Source: CAZYZQ01 sp964652075 (GTDB taxonomy: Bacteria; Bacillota; Clostridia; Oscillospirales; Oscillospiraceae). Taken from it: a stretch of 12,782 nt of DNA. The stretch's first letter is position 1; every line of letters begins with the position of its first letter. Positions 6,703-12,782 of the stretch are shown piece after piece. The notes below the pieces were generated by a model that saw only the letters and a list, made by a program, of their open reading frames with translations, made no database searches and was not told the origin of the DNA. The stretch covers positions 1-12,782 of the forward strand of contig CAZYZQ010000067.1 of the NCBI GenBank assembly GCA_964652075.1. Reading direction: 5' to 3'. The position numbers and the translations under genes were made by a program.

Positions 6703-7270
6703 CTGGGAAGCGTTGGAAGGCGCCTGCCTGCGCTGCAACGCCTGTGCGCTTGGCAGCACGCGGCGCAAGGTCGTCTTCGGCGTGGGAAAGCGCGATGCAG
6801 AGATTCTCTTCGTCGGCGAAGGGCCGGGCCAGCAGGAGGATCTGCAGGGCGAACCATTCGTCGGCCCGGCAGGAAAGCTGCTGGACGAGATGCTCTATAT
6901 CATCGGTCTTGGCCGTGAAAACTGCTATATTACGAACATTGTCAAATGCCGTCCTCCTCACAACCGCGACCCGGAAGCGGCGGAGCAGGATGCGTGCATC
7001 CACTGGCTGCGCGACCAGACAAAGCTCATCCAACCGAAGCTCATCGTCTGTCTGGGCCGGATCGCCGCGATGCGTCTGATCAAGCCGGACTTCAAGATCA
7101 CACGCGAGCACGGCCAGTGGTTTGAAAAGGGCGGAATCCAGTTCACCGCGATTTATCACCCGTCCGCGCTGCTGCGGGACATCACAAAACGGCCAGAGAC
7201 CTTCCGCGACCTGCTCGCAATCCGGGAGATGGCGGAACAGCGCTGTACCGGCATCGCCTATCTGCCATAG
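6689..7270 (+). CDS. Family-4 uracil-DNA glycosylase with [4Fe-4S] cluster
   Basis: This 193-residue enzyme excises uracil from DNA to start base-excision repair. Motif I is GEGPGQQED (43-51), followed by GEPFVGPAGKLLD (54-66), a family-4/5 signature. The nucleic-acid-binding motif Y156-H-P-S-A is near the C-terminus. Cluster ligands fit C16 and C19 (C13 and C16 are alternatives) with C87 and C103; the 16-residue spacing of the last two matches the Thermus family-4 enzyme. I chose ATG 6689 because AAAGGAG precedes it and the protein then starts as family members do; an upstream in-frame ATG at 6653 would add 12 residues with no such site. The gene overlaps the carboxypeptidase stop by 14 bases and ends 14 bases before the next gene, so it lies inside an operon. 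Some relatives are fused to a phage polymerase domain; this one is not. Confidence 0.93.
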   Translation: MMNADWEALEGACLRCNACALGSTRRKVVFGVGKRDAEILFVGEGPGQQEDLQGEPFVGPAGKLLDEMLYIIGLGRENCYITNIVKCRPPHNRDPEAAEQDACIHWLRDQTKLIQPKLIVCLGRIAAMRLIKPDFKITREHGQWFEKGGIQFTAIYHPSALLRDITKRPETFRDLLAIREMAEQRCTGIAYLP

Positions 7271-7284
7271 GCTGGAGGAACACT

Positions 7285-8307
7285 ATGACAACCAGAAACT
7301 GGGGCATCCTTGGATCGGGCAATATTGTCCGGCGCTGGATTCGCGGCGCACGGCAGACAGAGGGGTTAAACCTCTGCGCCATCGGCTCACGTGACCCTGA
7401 GCACGCGCGAAAAACCGCTGAAGAGCTTGGAATTCCGAAATCCGGAAGCTATCTGAATCTTGTGCAGGATCCCGAGATTGAAATCTGCTATGTCGCCGTG
7501 CCACATCCTTTTCATCTGGAGCTGGCAAAGCTCGCCATGTCGCATGGTAAGCACGTACTGGTGGAAAAGCCCGCCGCAGTCAATGCAGCGCAGTGGGCAG
7601 AAATGACAGCCTGCGCGCAGGAGAACCATGTCTTTTTGATGGAAGCGGTTTGGACGCGCTTCTTCCCTGCAATTACGGCGCTGCGTGAGCTTCTGACGCC
7701 GGCACGCCTTGGCGCCCTCAAAGCGCTTTTCTGCTCGTTCTCCTACTTCACGCCGGACGCACGGCGGGAGAGCCGCAACCTCTCCCCTGCGCTGGCCGGC
7801 GGCGGGCTGTTGGACGTCGGCGTCTACTGCCTGCACCTGTGCGACGCGCTGTTCGGCGAAGCGCCGGAGACGCTCACTGGATTTGCCGCCATCGATTCGG
7901 ATCAGAACCGCTTCGCCGTGGATGAGCAGGCAATAATGCAGGCCGTCTATCCCGGCGGCAGGATGGCGAGCATGGCCTGCGGTGTGAGAACCACCATGCC
8001 GGATACGGCGGTCCTCTGCACGCAGACAGCCTCCATCGAAGTTCCTCACTTCTGGAAGCCAACCGAGCTTCGCATCTCTCAAAAAGAGGGCTTCGACGTT
8101 ACGACGGAAACTAAGTGTTTTCCGGTCGTACAGCGCACAGGTCTGCCTGAGGACGAGGGCTTCCGGTTTGAATTGCAGCACGTCCACGCCTGTCTGGCGC
8201 AGGGCCTGTGCCAATCTCCGGAGGTCAGCTGGGCAACCACCGCGCGTGTGCTCTCGCAGTGCGACCAGCTGCGCGCCCAGTGGGGGCTGCGATATCCCTT
8301 TGAGTAA
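7285..8307 (+). CDS. Gfo/Idh/MocA-family NAD(P)-dependent oxidoreductase
   Basis: This 340-residue cytoplasmic oxidoreductase has a Rossmann domain starting WGILGSGNIVRRWI (6-19, the G-x-G-x-x-x dinucleotide motif). The family's E94-K95-P96 catalytic motif follows, in VLVEKPAAVN. The MEAVWTRFFP block (119-128) and GGGLLDVGVYCLHLCDALFG (172-191) are typical of the subgroup containing dimeric dihydrodiol dehydrogenase and sugar dehydrogenases. The C-terminal half supplies the alpha/beta substrate domain. The natural substrate cannot be read from the sequence; a sugar or cyclitol derivative is likely. The ATG at 7285 has GGAGGA 6 bases upstream. It is the third gene of the operon, with no obvious link to peptidoglycan trimming or uracil repair, and ends just before a terminator hairpin. 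Confidence 0.9.
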   Translation: MTTRNWGILGSGNIVRRWIRGARQTEGLNLCAIGSRDPEHARKTAEELGIPKSGSYLNLVQDPEIEICYVAVPHPFHLELAKLAMSHGKHVLVEKPAAVNAAQWAEMTACAQENHVFLMEAVWTRFFPAITALRELLTPARLGALKALFCSFSYFTPDARRESRNLSPALAGGGLLDVGVYCLHLCDALFGEAPETLTGFAAIDSDQNRFAVDEQAIMQAVYPGGRMASMACGVRTTMPDTAVLCTQTASIEVPHFWKPTELRISQKEGFDVTTETKCFPVVQRTGLPEDEGFRFELQHVHACLAQGLCQSPEVSWATTARVLSQCDQLRAQWGLRYPFE

Positions 8308-8309
8308 TC

Positions 8310-8358
8310 AAACAGGCTGCGGTTATCTGCCGCAGCCTGTTTCTTCTGTCATTTTTTT
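8310..8358 (+). terminator. Rho-independent terminator between convergent operons
   Basis: AAACAGGCTGCGG (8310-8322) pairs perfectly with CCGCAGCCTGTTT (8330-8342) around a 7-nt loop. A T-rich tail then runs into seven T's (8352-8358). It lies 2 bases after the oxidoreductase stop. The seven T's also encode the end of gatD on the other strand (Ile-Lys-Lys). On the minus strand the same hairpin is followed by only a short T run, so it is probably weaker for gatD. Confidence 0.85.
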
Positions 8359-9089
8359 ATCGCCGCCCGGAGCCGCTGCTCCATATAGGAATGCGCCGCC
8401 GTCTCAAACGAATCATCCAGCGCGGGCAGCTCCGCTTCGCCGTATTTCCGCTCCAGCGCCGTTTTCAGGAGCAAGTCACAGAGCATCGGGTTCTTCGGCA
8501 GCAGGCAGCCATGGCTGTACGTTGCAAAGACATTTTTGTACCGCGCGCCCTCACCGCCGTCCTCGCCGTTGTTTCCGTTGCCGAAGAGCACCTTGCCAAT
8601 CGGGCGAACGCCGCTGCCGAGATAGGTCTTTCCGGAGTGGTTCTCAAAGCCAACAACAGTCGCGCCGTCCAGATCGTCACAGGTAAAGAGGTAATTTCCG
8701 ATCATGCGCTCCTTCGCGCCGATTGTATACAGATCCAGCGCGCCCAGAAAGTCGCACTGCTCTCCGTCCCATGTGCGGTAGTAGGCGCCGAGCATCTGAT
8801 AGCCGCCGCAGATGGCAAGAAACGGCAGCCCGTCTTCAATCGCGGCCTTCAGCTCGTGCTCCTTGCCGGTGTGCAGATCCTCAAGCAGCACCTCCTGCTC
8901 AAAGTCCTGCCCACCGCCGATGAAGAACAGGTCGTAATCGGCTGCGTGCAGCGGCTCTCCGATGGAGACGCCCGTCGAGACCACGTCGATCCCGCGCCAG
9001 CGCAAGCGCTGCTCCATACAGATGACGTTGCCGCGATCTCCGTACAGATTCAGGATATCCGGGTACAGATGGCAAATCTTCAGTTCCAT
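8349..9089 (-). CDS. gatD: GatD, glutaminase subunit of the lipid II isoglutaminyl synthase
   Basis: GatD releases ammonia from glutamine and passes it to MurT, which amidates the D-Glu of lipid II to D-isoglutamine at the inner face of the membrane. It is a class-I glutamine amidotransferase of the CobB/CobQ-like type. The nucleophile is C94 in AICGGYQMLG, H193 in YSHGCLLP is the catalytic histidine, and R128 is in the glutamine-binding position. C94 and R128 match the numbering I recall for Staphylococcus GatD, which supports my start: ATG 9089 (246 residues) with AGGTGG 5 bases upstream. A GTG at 9098 would add three residues and lose that site. An unusual Asn/Gly/Glu-rich loop (171-181) lies before the histidine. 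The gene follows the murT stop by 10 bases. Confidence 0.94.
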   Translation of the reverse strand: MELKICHLYPDILNLYGDRGNVICMEQRLRWRGIDVVSTGVSIGEPLHAADYDLFFIGGGQDFEQEVLLEDLHTGKEHELKAAIEDGLPFLAICGGYQMLGAYYRTWDGEQCDFLGALDLYTIGAKERMIGNYLFTCDDLDGATVVGFENHSGKTYLGSGVRPIGKVLFGNGNNGEDGGEGARYKNVFATYSHGCLLPKNPMLCDLLLKTALERKYGEAELPALDDSFETAAHSYMEQRLRAAIKK

Positions 9090-9099
9090 GTCAACCACC

Positions 9100-10470
9100 T
9101 CATTCCCAGAAATTTTTGAACCCGTAGGTTCGGCTTAGCTTCTCGCGCAGCTCCAGCATCGCCGTGTAGGTCGGCATGATATACACCGGCTTGTCCTGCG
9201 CAAGGCAGGCGTCGATCAGCGCACCGTAGTCCTTGAGTACGCGCAGCTTCTCCGTCGGGACGCCCGCGTATTTGAAGCGCATCGCCAGCTCCTCCGCGCG
9301 CCGCCCGGAGACGTACAGGCCAGAGAGCCTGTCCCCCATCGCGGCGACCTTTTCAAAGTCGACGTCCCAGATCCAGCTCACATCCCGCCCATCCTGATCG
9401 CGGTCGTTCAGGCACGCCACGAACAGAGAAGGCTCTGTGGTGTTTGTCAGGAAGTTCAGAACCTGATTGCAGCCGGCGGGGTTTTTGATCAGGATCATGC
9501 GCATACTGACGCCCTTGATTTCAAACTTCTCCATCCGGCCAAAGCCGCAGGCAAACTGCGACAAAGAGCGCGCCACAACCTGCGCATCCAGCCCCAGCGC
9601 CATGCCGCAGGCCATGGTACCGCAGGCGTTGTAGATATTATAGCCGCCCGGCAGGTTCACAGTCGCGGGGATTTCCTCCGCACCGACCTGAAATACGATC
9701 TCGCTGCCCTCCGTGTCCGAGGAGAGCACCTTTGCAACGGACAGATCCGGCTTCTGCCGTGCGTAGCCGCAGTTCGGGCAGCGGTAGCTTCCCAGATGGC
9801 CGTAGGTCACATAGTCATACACATAGGCGTGTTTACAGCGGATGCAGTACGGCGCGTCGGAGACCTCCGCCACACGGCTGTTGTAGATCGGCGTATCCAC
9901 GCCGAAAAACAGTACCGGATTCGGCATATCCTGCGCAATGGAAGCGGTCAGGGAGTCGTCCGCATTCAGGCAGAGCGTCGCGTGCGGGCTGTGCGAGATG
10001 CCGATCTTGATATTCTCCAGCGTGTGCGTAACCTCGCCGTAACGGTCGAGCTGGTCGCGGAACACGTTTGTCACAACGACAACCTTCGCGTCGACAAACG
10101 TGCTGATGGCCTTGAAGGCCGCCTCGTCGGACTCAATCAGCGCGAATGGGAAACGGCACTTGCCGCGCAGACTGGAATGCACCGCGAACTCCGCCGTGAC
10201 GCCGCTGAGCAGGTTCGCGCCGGATTTGTTTGTGAAAAAGGAAATGCCGGAATCCGTCAGCACCTGCTCGATCATACGCGAAGATGTAGTCTTCCCGTTT
10301 GTGCCCGTGACAATGACAGTCTCCACGCCCTTTGCCAGCGTACCCAGCAGGTTTGGGCAGATCTTCAGTGCAACCCGGCCCGGAAAATCTGTTCCGCCGC
10401 GGCCAAGCAGCCGGATCGCAAACCGGCTCAATTTGCAGGCGGCAACCGCCGCCATCACTCGTAATCCCAT
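9100..10470 (-). CDS. murT: MurT, Mur-ligase subunit of the lipid II isoglutaminyl synthase
   Basis: MurT uses ATP to activate the D-Glu carboxylate of lipid II and, with ammonia from GatD, makes D-isoglutamine. The amidation is needed for efficient cross-linking in many Gram-positives. The 456 residues show a Mur-ligase central domain with P-loop TGTNGKTT (55-62) and the E-S-D-E-A segment (113-117). A zinc-ribbon insert follows (C209, C212, C231, C234), which distinguishes MurT from canonical Mur ligases. The C-terminal DUF1727 domain has the N355-D-R-D-Q-D-G-R-D block and SWIWD (365-369), which supplies a catalytic Asp to the GatD site in known complexes. ATG 10470 has GGAG only three bases away; ATG 10455 is an alternative. 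Its leader carries a 16-bp palindrome. The gene has its own promoter, divergent from the exonuclease. Confidence 0.95.
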   Translation of the reverse strand: MGLRVMAAVAACKLSRFAIRLLGRGGTDFPGRVALKICPNLLGTLAKGVETVIVTGTNGKTTSSRMIEQVLTDSGISFFTNKSGANLLSGVTAEFAVHSSLRGKCRFPFALIESDEAAFKAISTFVDAKVVVVTNVFRDQLDRYGEVTHTLENIKIGISHSPHATLCLNADDSLTASIAQDMPNPVLFFGVDTPIYNSRVAEVSDAPYCIRCKHAYVYDYVTYGHLGSYRCPNCGYARQKPDLSVAKVLSSDTEGSEIVFQVGAEEIPATVNLPGGYNIYNACGTMACGMALGLDAQVVARSLSQFACGFGRMEKFEIKGVSMRMILIKNPAGCNQVLNFLTNTTEPSLFVACLNDRDQDGRDVSWIWDVDFEKVAAMGDRLSGLYVSGRRAEELAMRFKYAGVPTEKLRVLKDYGALIDACLAQDKPVYIMPTYTAMLELREKLSRTYGFKNFWE

Positions 10471-10477
10471 ATTCTCC

Positions 10478-10493
10478 AGCGCAGATCTGCGCT
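10478..10493. repeat. Perfect 16-bp palindrome in the murT leader
   Basis: AGCGCAGATCTGCGCT is a perfect palindrome. It lies inside the predicted murT 5' leader (start near 10517), immediately before the GGAG that precedes the ATG. In RNA it could form a 6-bp stem with a GATC tetraloop next to the ribosome binding site; in DNA it could be an operator half-site pair. Chance cannot be excluded. Confidence 0.5.
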
Positions 10494-10523
10494 TTTTCCT
10501 CCTCTTGTTCTCAGCTAACGCAA

Positions 10524-10552
10524 ATTATAGCACGGCAGCCGGTATTTGACAA
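10524..10552 (-). promoter_or_regulatory. Sigma-A-type promoter for murT-gatD
   Basis: On the minus strand TTGTCA (10552-10547) and TATAAT (10529-10524) are spaced by 17 bases, with a TGC extension before the -10. The predicted start is near 10517, about 47 bases before the murT ATG. It matches consensus in 11 of 12 positions. Confidence 0.82.
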
Positions 10553-10560
10553 CAAATTTA

Positions 10561-10589
10561 TTGCGACATTGCCCGCCGTCTGCTACAAT
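10561..10589 (+). promoter_or_regulatory. Promoter for the exodeoxyribonuclease III gene
   Basis: TTGCGA (10561-10566) and TACAAT (10584-10589) are 17 bases apart, with a TGC extension (TGCTACAAT). Transcription should begin near 10596, giving a leader of about 14 bases with the ribosome binding site GAGGTGA almost at its 5' end. A better -35 (TTGACA at 10546) lies 32 bases from the -10, too far to serve it. Confidence 0.65.
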
Positions 10590-10609
10590 AGCACCGAGGT
10601 GAACCACCA

Positions 10610-11362
10610 ATGAAGCTGATTTCATGGAATGTCAACGGTCTGCGCGCGTGCGTACAGAAGGGTTTTTCGGACTTCTTTCAGCATGCGGATGCGGACTTTT
10701 TCTGCCTGCAGGAGACAAAGCTCCAAGAGGGCCAGATCTCGCTGGAGACGCCAGGCTACACCGCCTACTGGAACTACGCGGAGAAAAAAGGCTACTCCGG
10801 CACGGCGATCTTTGCAAAACAGCCGGCCCTCTGCGCCACCTACGGTCTTGGCGTACCGGAGCTTGACACAGAGGGACGGCTGATCACGCTGGAATATCCT
10901 GACTTTTATCTTGTCACCTGCTATACGCCGAACGCGCAGGATGGGCTGAAGCGGATCGGCCACCGCATGGCATGGGACGACGCCTTCCGCGCGCATCTGG
11001 CCGCCTGCGACGCAAAAAAGCCCGTCATCGCCTGCGGCGACCTCAACGTCGCGCATCAGGAGATCGATCTTAAAAATCCCGGCCCCAACCGCGGCAACGC
11101 GGGCTTTTCCGACGAGGAGCGCGGCAAATTTTCGGAGCTGCTCGCCGCTGGATTTACCGACACGTTCCGCCACCTGAACCCGGATGCTACCGGCGTCTAT
11201 TCCTGGTGGAGCTACCGCTTCAATGCCCGTGCAAAAAACGCCGGATGGCGGATCGATTATTTTCTCGTCTCCAACCGGCTTTGTGGTTCCGTTTTAGAAA
11301 CGCCGATCTATTCCGACATTCTCGGCTCCGATCACTGCCCGGTTGGTTTAATTCTGGGCTGA
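10610..11362 (+). CDS. xth: Exodeoxyribonuclease III / AP endonuclease
   Basis: This 250-residue DNA repair enzyme cleaves at abasic sites and trims 3' ends; it belongs to the EEP nuclease superfamily (ExoIII/APE1 branch). The active-site set is intact: N7 in ISWNVNGLR, metal ligand E35 in LQETK, Y105, D144 and N146 in CGDLNVAH, D216 in WRIDYFLV, and the D241-H242 pair in the terminal DHCPV. The length is normal for the Gram-positive ExoA type. The ATG at 10610 follows GAGGTGA, with its own promoter. An AP endonuclease acts directly downstream of uracil-DNA glycosylase, which is encoded about 3.4 kb away in a different transcript. The last 31 bases overlap the end of the convergent minus-strand gene, and no separate terminator is seen. 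Confidence 0.96.
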   Translation: MKLISWNVNGLRACVQKGFSDFFQHADADFFCLQETKLQEGQISLETPGYTAYWNYAEKKGYSGTAIFAKQPALCATYGLGVPELDTEGRLITLEYPDFYLVTCYTPNAQDGLKRIGHRMAWDDAFRAHLAACDAKKPVIACGDLNVAHQEIDLKNPGPNRGNAGFSDEERGKFSELLAAGFTDTFRHLNPDATGVYSWWSYRFNARAKNAGWRIDYFLVSNRLCGSVLETPIYSDILGSDHCPVGLILG

Positions 11363-11823
11363 CCACGCATATCCACAGGGAGCGCAAGCGCCGGTGCGCC
11401 AAGGGCTGTCTCCAAGCTGCACAGCCGGAACAGCGGCAAAAGCGGTACCGGTTGATCCGGGTAAAACGGCAAATAGATCGTCGCGCCTGCCCCATGCAGG
11501 CACGCGGCGGCATGGCGAATGGAGATCCCGTCGATTTCACCCGCCCAAGGGCGGTATCTCCCGCTCCCGTCCACCCAAAACCGCACCGGCTTCCCGCTCG
11601 GAAGCGACTGTATGGACAGGCGGCGTTCCAGACGCATCCCGCCCTCTGCCGGTACCGGAATACCCAGCAGCGCCCATCCCTCGTCCCAGCAGCCCCAGAC
11701 GCGAACTACGCCGCGGCAGCTTGTGAGATGCACACAGATGCGGACATACAGTCCCTCCTCGCGCAGCGCCGCAGCGCCCACGGTGCCCATGTCATCCAGT
11801 ACCGGAAGCTCCAAATTATCCAC
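11332..11823 (-). CDS. Hypothetical protein of 163 residues, family not recognised
   Basis: I do not recognise this protein. It shows no signal peptide, membrane helix or metal motif. The sequence is predicted to be rich in beta strands: DGLYVRI-like (EEGLYVRICVHL, 23-34), GVVRVWGCWDEGWALLGIPVP, and a segment VRFWVDGSGRYRPW (80-93). Leucine and proline become frequent towards the C-terminus (LPFYPDQPVPLLPLF). The frame is open with GC-rich third positions like its neighbours, which argues that it is real. The start is weak: GTG at 11823 with no clear Shine-Dalgarno, or ATG at 11790. It begins 29 bases after a strong terminator hairpin and its end overlaps the exonuclease gene tail-to-tail by 31 bases. 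The antisense plus-strand frame over this region is Arg/His-rich and looks like a shadow. Confidence 0.6.
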   Translation of the reverse strand: MDNLELPVLDDMGTVGAAALREEGLYVRICVHLTSCRGVVRVWGCWDEGWALLGIPVPAEGGMRLERRLSIQSLPSGKPVRFWVDGSGRYRPWAGEIDGISIRHAAACLHGAGATIYLPFYPDQPVPLLPLFRLCSLETALGAPALALPVDMRGQPRIKPTGQ

Positions 11824-11852
11824 CCCCGCAGAGCCTATGCGCTTGCCGGGAA

Positions 11853-11895
11853 AAATAGGAACGGGAGCGGCGAAATGCCGCTCCCGTTCCTATTT
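11853..11895 (-). terminator. Strong rho-independent terminator after the MBL-fold gene
   Basis: A perfect 19-bp stem (11853-11871 with 11877-11895) encloses a 5-nt loop. Read on the minus strand, the stem ends in TATTT and is followed by further T's. It begins 9 bases after the MBL-fold gene stop, as expected for the end of that transcript. On the plus strand it lacks a proper T run. Confidence 0.9.
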
Positions 11896-11904
11896 GGAGG
11901 CCCG

Positions 11905-12669
11905 TCAGATATGGATCTGGAATTCTCCAAACGCAAAGATGCCCGCTCCCTGAAACAGCTGCCCCCGCTCTCTCAAGTCGGAGAAGGCCCGGTCTATCCG
12001 CTCCACAAGCTCCAGCGGGACGAAGAGCGAATGATGCGCCGGAAGCAGTCGCGCACAGTCGAGCAATTTGACTTTTTGGACTGACTGTGCAAACAGCTGC
12101 GGATCTGTCGAGGGATAAAACACATCGAGACATCCACAATAGATCAGATCGCCTGTGTATAAATATCTCCTGTCAGGTTCATAGAAGCAGCAGTGCCCCG
12201 GGGAATGCCCCGGCGTGTGAATGACAGTCAGCGTCCTGTTCCCAAGGTCAAAGCAGTCGCCATCCTGTAGCAGCCTCTTCGGCTCGCCCTGAAAGATCCG
12301 GTAAGCATCGACGGAAAAATCCTTCGGAAAGCAGCAGGGGCCGCGAAGAAGGTTCTACTTGACCACTTCCAACGGAATGGGAAATCGCCCGGTTATCCAT
12401 TCCCTCTCCGCCTCATGTACCGCAAAGGCATCAAAATATTTGTGGCCACCAATATGGTCCCAATGTACATGTGTTGTAAGAACTGAGACAGGAAGCGCCG
12501 TTAACCTGTCCACGACCTTTTTGATGTTTGAAACGCCTAACCCCGTATCGATGAGGACAGCACACCTGCTCCCACAAAGCAAATAACAGTGTGTCTCTTC
12601 CCAGTGCCCATACTCGCTGATGGCGTAAGTGCTGCTGTCAATTTCTTCCACTGTAAACCAGTTATCCAT
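11905..12669 (-). pseudogene. MBL-fold metallohydrolase interrupted by an in-frame TAG
   Basis: Two halves of one metallo-beta-lactamase-fold hydrolase lie in a single reading frame, separated only by TAG at 12357-12355 (codon 105). The first half (104 residues, start ATG 12669 behind AGGAG) has the H67-V-H69-W-D71-H72 zinc motif. The part after the stop resumes at once with family-like sequence. It carries HTPGHSPGH (codons 151-159, third ligand H155), TGD (D174, bridging ligand) and P-A-H-H (H212/H213). Together they give about 254 codons, a normal length. The upstream product alone lacks half of the metal ligands, so it should be inactive. The most likely readings are a recent nonsense mutation or a sequencing error. 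Readthrough is possible, but TAG also ends at least two neighbouring genes. A terminator follows. Confidence 0.85.
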
Positions 12670-12677
12670 CGTCTCTC

Positions 12678-12782
12678 CTACACCCGCTGCCAGAGTAGCA
12701 TATTGTTTTCAAACAGGCTGTTCAGTCTGCCGGTATCCTTCAGCCACGCCAGATAGGAGCGGACGGTACTGCCCACCAGGAC
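12678..12782 (-). CDS. C-terminal fragment of a gene running off the window
   Basis: Thirty-four codons and a TAG stop are visible. The segment (G-S-T-V-R-S-Y-L-A-W-L-K-D-T-G-R-L... ending WQRV) looks like a small helical, winged-helix-like tail. A similar tail closes many MBL-fold hydrolases, so a second hydrolase is possible, but this is a guess from one short segment. The TAG overlaps the AGGAG of the next gene (TAGGAG), so the two genes are probably co-transcribed and translationally coupled. Confidence 0.65.
   Translation of the reverse strand, partial: VLVGSTVRSYLAWLKDTGRLNSLFENNMLLWQRV

Noticed and set aside
7356..7376. Inverted repeat CAGAGG/CCTCTG early in the oxidoreductase gene
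   Set aside because: A 6-bp stem in coding sequence is expected by chance.
11206..12084. A 292-codon plus-strand frame from the end of xth through the hypothetical gene into the MBL gene
   Set aside because: It overlaps xth in another frame, runs through the terminator hairpin and codes for a low-complexity Arg/Gln/Pro-rich chain.
12355..12357. Genetic code with TAG reassigned to sense
   Set aside because: Two other genes in the window (udg and the right-edge gene) stop naturally at TAG, and most others use TGA or TAA at the expected protein ends.
8309..12720. Shared 11-mer CAAACAGGCTG in the 8310 terminator and near 12709
   Set aside because: There is no flanking similarity; the second copy is within coding sequence of the right-edge gene and is best explained by chance.

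Overview
The window reads as a stretch of chromosome from a high-GC member of the Clostridia, probably an Oscillospirales-type gut bacterium. This is inferred from the mix of Firmicutes-type genes (ComEA, an OmpR/PhoR-type two-component pair, a GerMN lipoprotein, a DacF-like carboxypeptidase, MurT-GatD) in GC-rich DNA with short intergenic gaps, strong AGGAG/GGAG ribosome binding sites and sigma-A-type promoters. I see no insertion sequence, CRISPR array, tRNA, rRNA or prophage gene. Two ends are cut: positions 1-84 hold only the 3' flank of metY, with no convincing terminator, and a partial gene runs off the right edge.

Left block (85-5361, minus strand). A tightly packed run reads comEA, OmpR-type response regulator, PhoR-type sensor kinase, triple-GerMN lipoprotein, metY. 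The genes overlap by 4 bases or are 6-43 bases apart. The order regulator, kinase, GerMN lipoprotein matches the actinobacterial mtrA-mtrB-lpqB locus. metY has a 22-base gap in front of it, and a possible H-type pseudoknot lies directly before its ribosome binding site.

Middle block (5257-8358, plus strand). A DacF-like D-Ala-D-Ala carboxypeptidase, a family-4 uracil-DNA glycosylase and a Gfo/Idh/MocA oxidoreductase follow one another and end at a 13-bp hairpin. The comEA and dacF promoters face each other, so the 5' ends of their transcripts should overlap.

Right-middle block (8349-11362). murT-gatD on the minus strand (lipid II D-Glu amidation) diverges from exodeoxyribonuclease III on the plus strand. 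The promoters lie back to back in a short gap. All four promoters proposed in the window share the extended -10 block TGCTATAAT or TGCTACAAT.

Right block (11332-12782, minus strand). This holds a 163-residue protein I do not recognise (its 3' end overlaps that of the exonuclease gene), a perfect 19-bp terminator hairpin, a metallo-beta-lactamase-fold gene split by an in-frame TAG, and the tail of another gene.

Functionally, much of the window concerns the cell envelope: lipid II amidation, pentapeptide trimming, and a lipoprotein-linked signalling system. Two DNA repair genes and methionine biosynthesis make up most of the rest. The observations most worth following up are the MtrAB-LpqB-like triad, the metY pseudoknot candidate, the face-to-face promoters and the amber-split hydrolase.
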